Positions 4,946 through 7,235 of a stretch of 7,235 nt of DNA are shown piece by piece. The position numbers were made by a program, and so were the translations under genes. Position 1 is the first letter of the stretch; every line of letters begins with the position of its first letter. Under the pieces are notes generated by a model that saw only the letters and a list, made by a program, of their open reading frames with translations, was not told the DNA's origin and made no database searches. This stretch comes from Sulfuritalea sp. GTDB lineage: Bacteria; Pseudomonadota; Gammaproteobacteria; Burkholderiales; Rhodocyclaceae. Location: the NCBI GenBank assembly GCA_023229685.1, contig JALNYT010000018.1, forward strand, positions 1 to 7,235. Reading direction: 5' to 3'.

Positions 4946-5220
4946 GCGAGAAGAAGCTCCTGGTGCTGGCGCGGCGCGACCACGCCGAGGCCATGCGCGT
5001 AGCCGCCGGCCTCACCATTTTTGGTCATCAGGTTAGCCTCATCTTCATGACCGGGCCTGTCGCCGAAACCCCGGAAAACGCCGCCAATGCCGAATTGCTG
5101 GAACTTACCGGCATCGAACCACAGACCACCGTGGCCGAGATGGCGGACGATCTGTTTCTACTCGACGCATCGGCACTGGGCCAGGCAATGACCAACGCCG
5201 ATATCGTGCTTTCCCTGTGA
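4942..5220 (+). CDS. DsrE/DsrF-like protein without cysteines
   Basis: A 92-residue protein starting at a GTG in a GTGA overlap with the previous stop, with AAGGGTGGTGAG just upstream. It shows the DsrE-like alternation: strand KKLLVLARRD (4-13), helix AEAMRVAAGLTIFG (15-28), strand HQVSLIFMTGPV (29-40), a loop, then TTVAEMADDLFLL (62-74) and a final ADIVLSL (86-92). It contains no cysteine, so like the non-catalytic subunits of the TusBCD and DsrEFH complexes it would be structural. It probably pairs with the cysteine-bearing product of the preceding gene, as adjacent DsrE and DsrF proteins do. The ending ADIVLSL resembles ADLIVST at the end of the next protein, which hints that the two are related. 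Confidence 0.78.
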   Translation: MSEKKLLVLARRDHAEAMRVAAGLTIFGHQVSLIFMTGPVAETPENAANAELLELTGIEPQTTVAEMADDLFLLDASALGQAMTNADIVLSL

Positions 5221-5227
5221 GAAGGAC

Positions 5228-5413
5228 ATGAACATCGTACAACTGGATACCGGTCTGTTCCCCGACGCTCAGACCGTGATTGCCGCCTTGCGGCAGATGG
5301 CTTCGACGCATCGCGTCGATGTCGTCGATATACAGCGTCGGGACATGCAGGACAGTGACTGGGATGGCGTCATTGCCGCTCTCTTGGCCGCCGACTTGAT
5401 TGTGAGCACTTGA
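5228..5413 (+). CDS. Small protein of 61 residues, possibly a reduced DsrH/TusB-like subunit
   Basis: A 61-residue protein seven bases after the previous stop, with GAGAAGGAC as RBS at 5219-5227. It starts MNIVQLDTGLFPDAQT, then has a helix (about 15-27), a strand RVDVVDIQ (29-36), an acidic helix with DSDWDGVIAALLAA (42-55) and the ending DLIVST. There is no cysteine. I cannot assign a family. Its place as third of three small proteins after two DsrE-like genes matches the order of dsrEFH and tusDCB, and the ending resembles that of the second protein, but TusB and DsrH are about 95 residues, so it would be a shortened form. It could equally be an unrelated partner. A 45-base gap follows before the next gene. 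Confidence 0.7.
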   Translation: MNIVQLDTGLFPDAQTVIAALRQMASTHRVDVVDIQRRDMQDSDWDGVIAALLAADLIVST

Positions 5414-5458
5414 GGTATCACCCGGCAGTACCCACAAAACCTGATGGAGGAGAGAATC

Positions 5459-6391
5459 ATGAAAAACATATTGGTGAATAGTGGTCGGTCGTCTTGGCTG
5501 GCCTTAATGCTGCTGTTTGGTTTCATCGGCACGGCCTTCGCCGGCCAACCCCTGGTCGACGCGGCCTGGGTGAAAGCCAACTTGGCCAAGCCAGGCGTCG
5601 TGTTGATCGATGTTCGTTCGACTACCGATTATTTGCGCGGCCACATTCCTGGCGCCGTCACTACGGATGTCGACAAGTCCGGGTGGGTGGAGGAGCGTGC
5701 CGGAGTGCCTCACGAGTTTCCGGAAAAACTCGACAAGCTCGCCGCCTATATTGGCAGCATCGGCATAGACAACAATACCCACGTGGTAGTGCTGTCGGGG
5801 GGCACCCATTACAACGACATGTACTGGCCGACACGAATCTACTGGACCTTCAAGGTCCTCGGTCACGACAACGTGTCAGTCCTCAATGGGGGCATGGCGG
5901 AATGGACGAAGGACAAGGCCAATCCGCTCGAAACCGGCGCAAGCAAAACCGTAGCGAAGACCTTTGCCGTTCATCTGAACAAGGAGACATTGGCTTCAGT
6001 GAAGGATGTAAAGGCTGCGCTGGAGAAAAAGACCGTGACGTTGGTGGATTCCCGTCCTGAAGACCAGTACGCTGGCATTAACCGCCATCCCAAGGCCACT
6101 GAAAGCGGCACCTTGCCGGGCGCCAAGAACTTGCCTATCAGCTGGACCCTGGAGAACGGTGGCGGCATGTTTCGCCCGAAGACCGAGCTCGAGAAACTCT
6201 ACAAGGTGGCCAACGTACCCACCAGCGGCGAGCAGATCAACTTCTGCAATACTGGCTTGTACGCAACCATCGGCTGGTTCGTCTCCAGTGAACTGATGGG
6301 CAACAAGAACGTCAGGATGTACGACGGATCCATGACCGAATGGACCATCACCAAGGCCGGCCCGGTCGAGCACAAGGTCAGCCTGAAGTAA
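5459..6391 (+). CDS. Periplasmic two-domain thiosulfate sulfurtransferase (rhodanese)
   Basis: A 310-residue protein with a clear signal peptide (1-28, cut after GTAFA), so it acts in the periplasm. It moves sulfane sulfur, classically from thiosulfate, to a thiol or cyanide acceptor. Domain 1 (about 32-155) has VVLIDVRSTTDYLRGHIPGA (47-66) but LSGGTHYND where the active loop would be, with no cysteine, so it is the structural domain. Domain 2 (about 175-300) has VTLVDSRPEDQYAG (193-206), GTLPGAKNLP (217-226) and the active loop FCNTGLYA with Cys263, the only cysteine in the protein. GG-EW segments end both domains. The length fits SseA/rhodanese proteins plus a leader. The ATG at 5459 follows GGAGGAGAG; an earlier in-frame ATG at 5444 lies at that RBS and is rejected. 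It is the only enzyme in the cluster with an intact rhodanese site. Confidence 0.92.
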   Translation: MKNILVNSGRSSWLALMLLFGFIGTAFAGQPLVDAAWVKANLAKPGVVLIDVRSTTDYLRGHIPGAVTTDVDKSGWVEERAGVPHEFPEKLDKLAAYIGSIGIDNNTHVVVLSGGTHYNDMYWPTRIYWTFKVLGHDNVSVLNGGMAEWTKDKANPLETGASKTVAKTFAVHLNKETLASVKDVKAALEKKTVTLVDSRPEDQYAGINRHPKATESGTLPGAKNLPISWTLENGGGMFRPKTELEKLYKVANVPTSGEQINFCNTGLYATIGWFVSSELMGNKNVRMYDGSMTEWTITKAGPVEHKVSLK

Positions 6392-6397
6392 GTTCTG

Positions 6398-6997
6398 GTG
6401 CATATCCGCATCCTCCTCGCGGGTCTGGCGGTGGCGTGCAGTTGCGCCACCGCCCAGGCCGGCGGCGAGCATGAACGGAGGCTGGCGGCGGAACTAACGG
6501 TCATCGCTGGAGATACACGTCGGCTGATGACTGGCGAAGCCGGACCGCTAGAACGCGACGGACTGGTCAAGCGTCTGAACGGGGCGCTTTCTTCGCTGCC
6601 GTTATTGTTGCGCCGGACCAGCGACGATGCGATACCGGTTGCCTCGATCCGAGCCTTGGTCGCCCGCCGGGACTGGCGCGGGGTCTCTGCCGCTCTCGCA
6701 ACCCTGAAGCACCGTCATCCCTTCGATGCACGCCAGTTACTGGTTGCGGCCCCCACACCGGAAATGTTGAGCCTGGGCGCATCGATCCATCAGACAACCT
6801 GCGCCGGCTGTCATGACGTCACTACTGGGGACACCCTGCTGCCGGCGAAGAATCTTGCGACGCAACTCAGAACTATGCCGCGCGAGGAATTCGCCGCCCG
6901 ACTGCTACTCGGTGTGCATGGAGACCGAACCACCCGTTGGAGCAACCCGTTCAGCAATTTCGAGCTTTCCTCTTTAATCGCCCATTATTCAAAATAG
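6398..6997 (+). CDS. Periplasmic monohaem cytochrome c
   Basis: A 199-residue protein starting at GTG, six bases after the rhodanese stop. Residues 1-21 form a signal peptide, cut after ATAQA; Cys14 in LAVAC could alternatively be a lipobox, though -3 is Ala rather than Leu. Residues about 25-120 are an uncharacterised helical region rich in Arg and Leu. The C-terminal part has one haem site, CAGCH at 135-139, with Met160 in RTMPREEF as the probable sixth ligand, and ends with FSNFELSSLIAHYSK, the usual closing helix of a class I cytochrome c. It would shuttle electrons in the periplasm, perhaps from oxidation of a sulfur compound handled by the rhodanese proteins (inference from position). 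The RBS is poor, so translation may depend on the upstream gene. It is the last gene of the run. Confidence 0.85.
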   Translation: MHIRILLAGLAVACSCATAQAGGEHERRLAAELTVIAGDTRRLMTGEAGPLERDGLVKRLNGALSSLPLLLRRTSDDAIPVASIRALVARRDWRGVSAALATLKHRHPFDARQLLVAAPTPEMLSLGASIHQTTCAGCHDVTTGDTLLPAKNLATQLRTMPREEFAARLLLGVHGDRTTRWSNPFSNFELSSLIAHYSK

Positions 6998-7235
6998 CAG
7001 GCCACACCTGGCGTGTAACGCTCAGACGTTCCCAGAACCGAGATCGATCGATGCCCGGCTTTCTGCGGAAACCGGCCACTGGATCTTCGATCAGCCCGTG
7101 TCCGCAGTCGGCCATGAGCGGCCTCCCAGCCCTATTCCCCAATGCGGTCGTTCGCGGTGACGCCTTGACATATCTTAATCGTGCCCCTCTTGGCCACCCA
7201 GTGTCACGGCCGCCCAGATTGAGGAAAGGATAGAT
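6998..7235 (+). other. Non-coding stretch with an RBS for the next gene at its end
   Basis: I see no convincing gene here: the open frame across it lacks an RBS, a recognisable domain and natural composition. A TTGACA at 7165-7170 could be a -35 box, but no good -10 box lies 16-18 bases on. At the end GAGGAAAGGA (7221-7230) is a strong Shine-Dalgarno site; the final bases AT at 7234-7235 would begin an ATG if the next base is G. A plus-strand gene therefore most likely starts right at the window edge. Confidence 0.5.
7055..7075. terminator. Hairpin downstream of the sulfur cluster, possible weak terminator
   Basis: CCGG-C-TTTC (7055-7063) can pair with GAAACCGG (7068-7075), with one bulged C and a TGCG loop. 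It lies 58 bases after the cytochrome stop. There is no run of T behind it, so intrinsic termination would be inefficient; it may stabilise the transcript end or mean nothing. It is the best candidate for the end of the operon. Confidence 0.3.

Noticed and set aside
5444..5458. Earlier ATG for the active rhodanese
   Set aside because: This ATG sits at the GGAGGAGAG ribosome site, and the extra five residues would precede an otherwise normal signal peptide.
7165..7193. A sigma-70 promoter starting with TTGACA
   Set aside because: The -35 box is perfect, but the bases at the right distance (TCTTGG) are a poor -10 box. It may still contribute to the next gene but is not supported as a promoter.
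6937..7233. A plus-strand frame of 98 residues at the right end
   Set aside because: It begins inside the cytochrome gene in another frame, and its unique part has no RBS, domain or natural composition.
1..7235. tRNA, rRNA, CRISPR array or tandem repeats
   Set aside because: No regularly spaced repeats, cloverleaf-like segments or rRNA-like stretches were found on reading either strand.

Overview
The window looks like a proteobacterial chromosome, most likely a betaproteobacterium of the Rhodocyclales or Nitrosomonadales type. This is inferred from the GC-rich codon use of the main cluster, the Shine-Dalgarno sites, the c-type cytochrome and the sulfur-trafficking gene content; no rRNA or other phylogenetic marker is present.

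Left part (1-1169). The first 45 bases, read on the minus strand, encode the N-terminus of an IS1182/IS5-type transposase with its own RBS and a near-consensus sigma-70 promoter, so an insertion sequence runs off the left edge. Next, also on the minus strand, is a class I SAM-dependent methyltransferase (200-1000). It resembles arsenite methyltransferase (ArsM) but lacks one conserved cysteine. It is visibly more AT-rich than the sulfur genes, so this end looks like an accessory flank.

Centre and right (1170-6997). A small ribbon-helix-helix protein on the minus strand (1170-1493) diverges from a compact plus-strand run of twelve genes. These are two half-size YeeE/YedE transport proteins, a TusA-family sulfur carrier, three unnamed small membrane proteins (69, 31 and 91 aa, the last ending in Gly-Gly-Cys), an exported membrane-tailed double rhodanese-like protein without catalytic cysteines, two DsrE-like proteins, a 61-aa protein, an exported two-domain thiosulfate sulfurtransferase with an intact active site, and a monohaem cytochrome c. 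Most junctions overlap by 1-4 bases or are under 20 bases apart, so the run is probably one transcript. The divergent intergenic region carries a sequence matching the sigma-54 -24/-12 consensus with correct spacing, which is also a short inverted repeat.

Working model (inference). The periplasmic rhodaneses handle sulfane sulfur such as thiosulfate, the YeeE/YedE pair carries thiosulfate or a sulfur unit across the inner membrane, TusA and the DsrE-like proteins relay it in the cytoplasm, and the cytochrome may take electrons from the periplasmic step. No Sox, Dsr sulfite reductase or Hdr genes are in the window, so the destination of the sulfur is not visible. After 6997 there is a non-coding stretch with one hairpin and, at the very end, an RBS for a gene that starts beyond the window.
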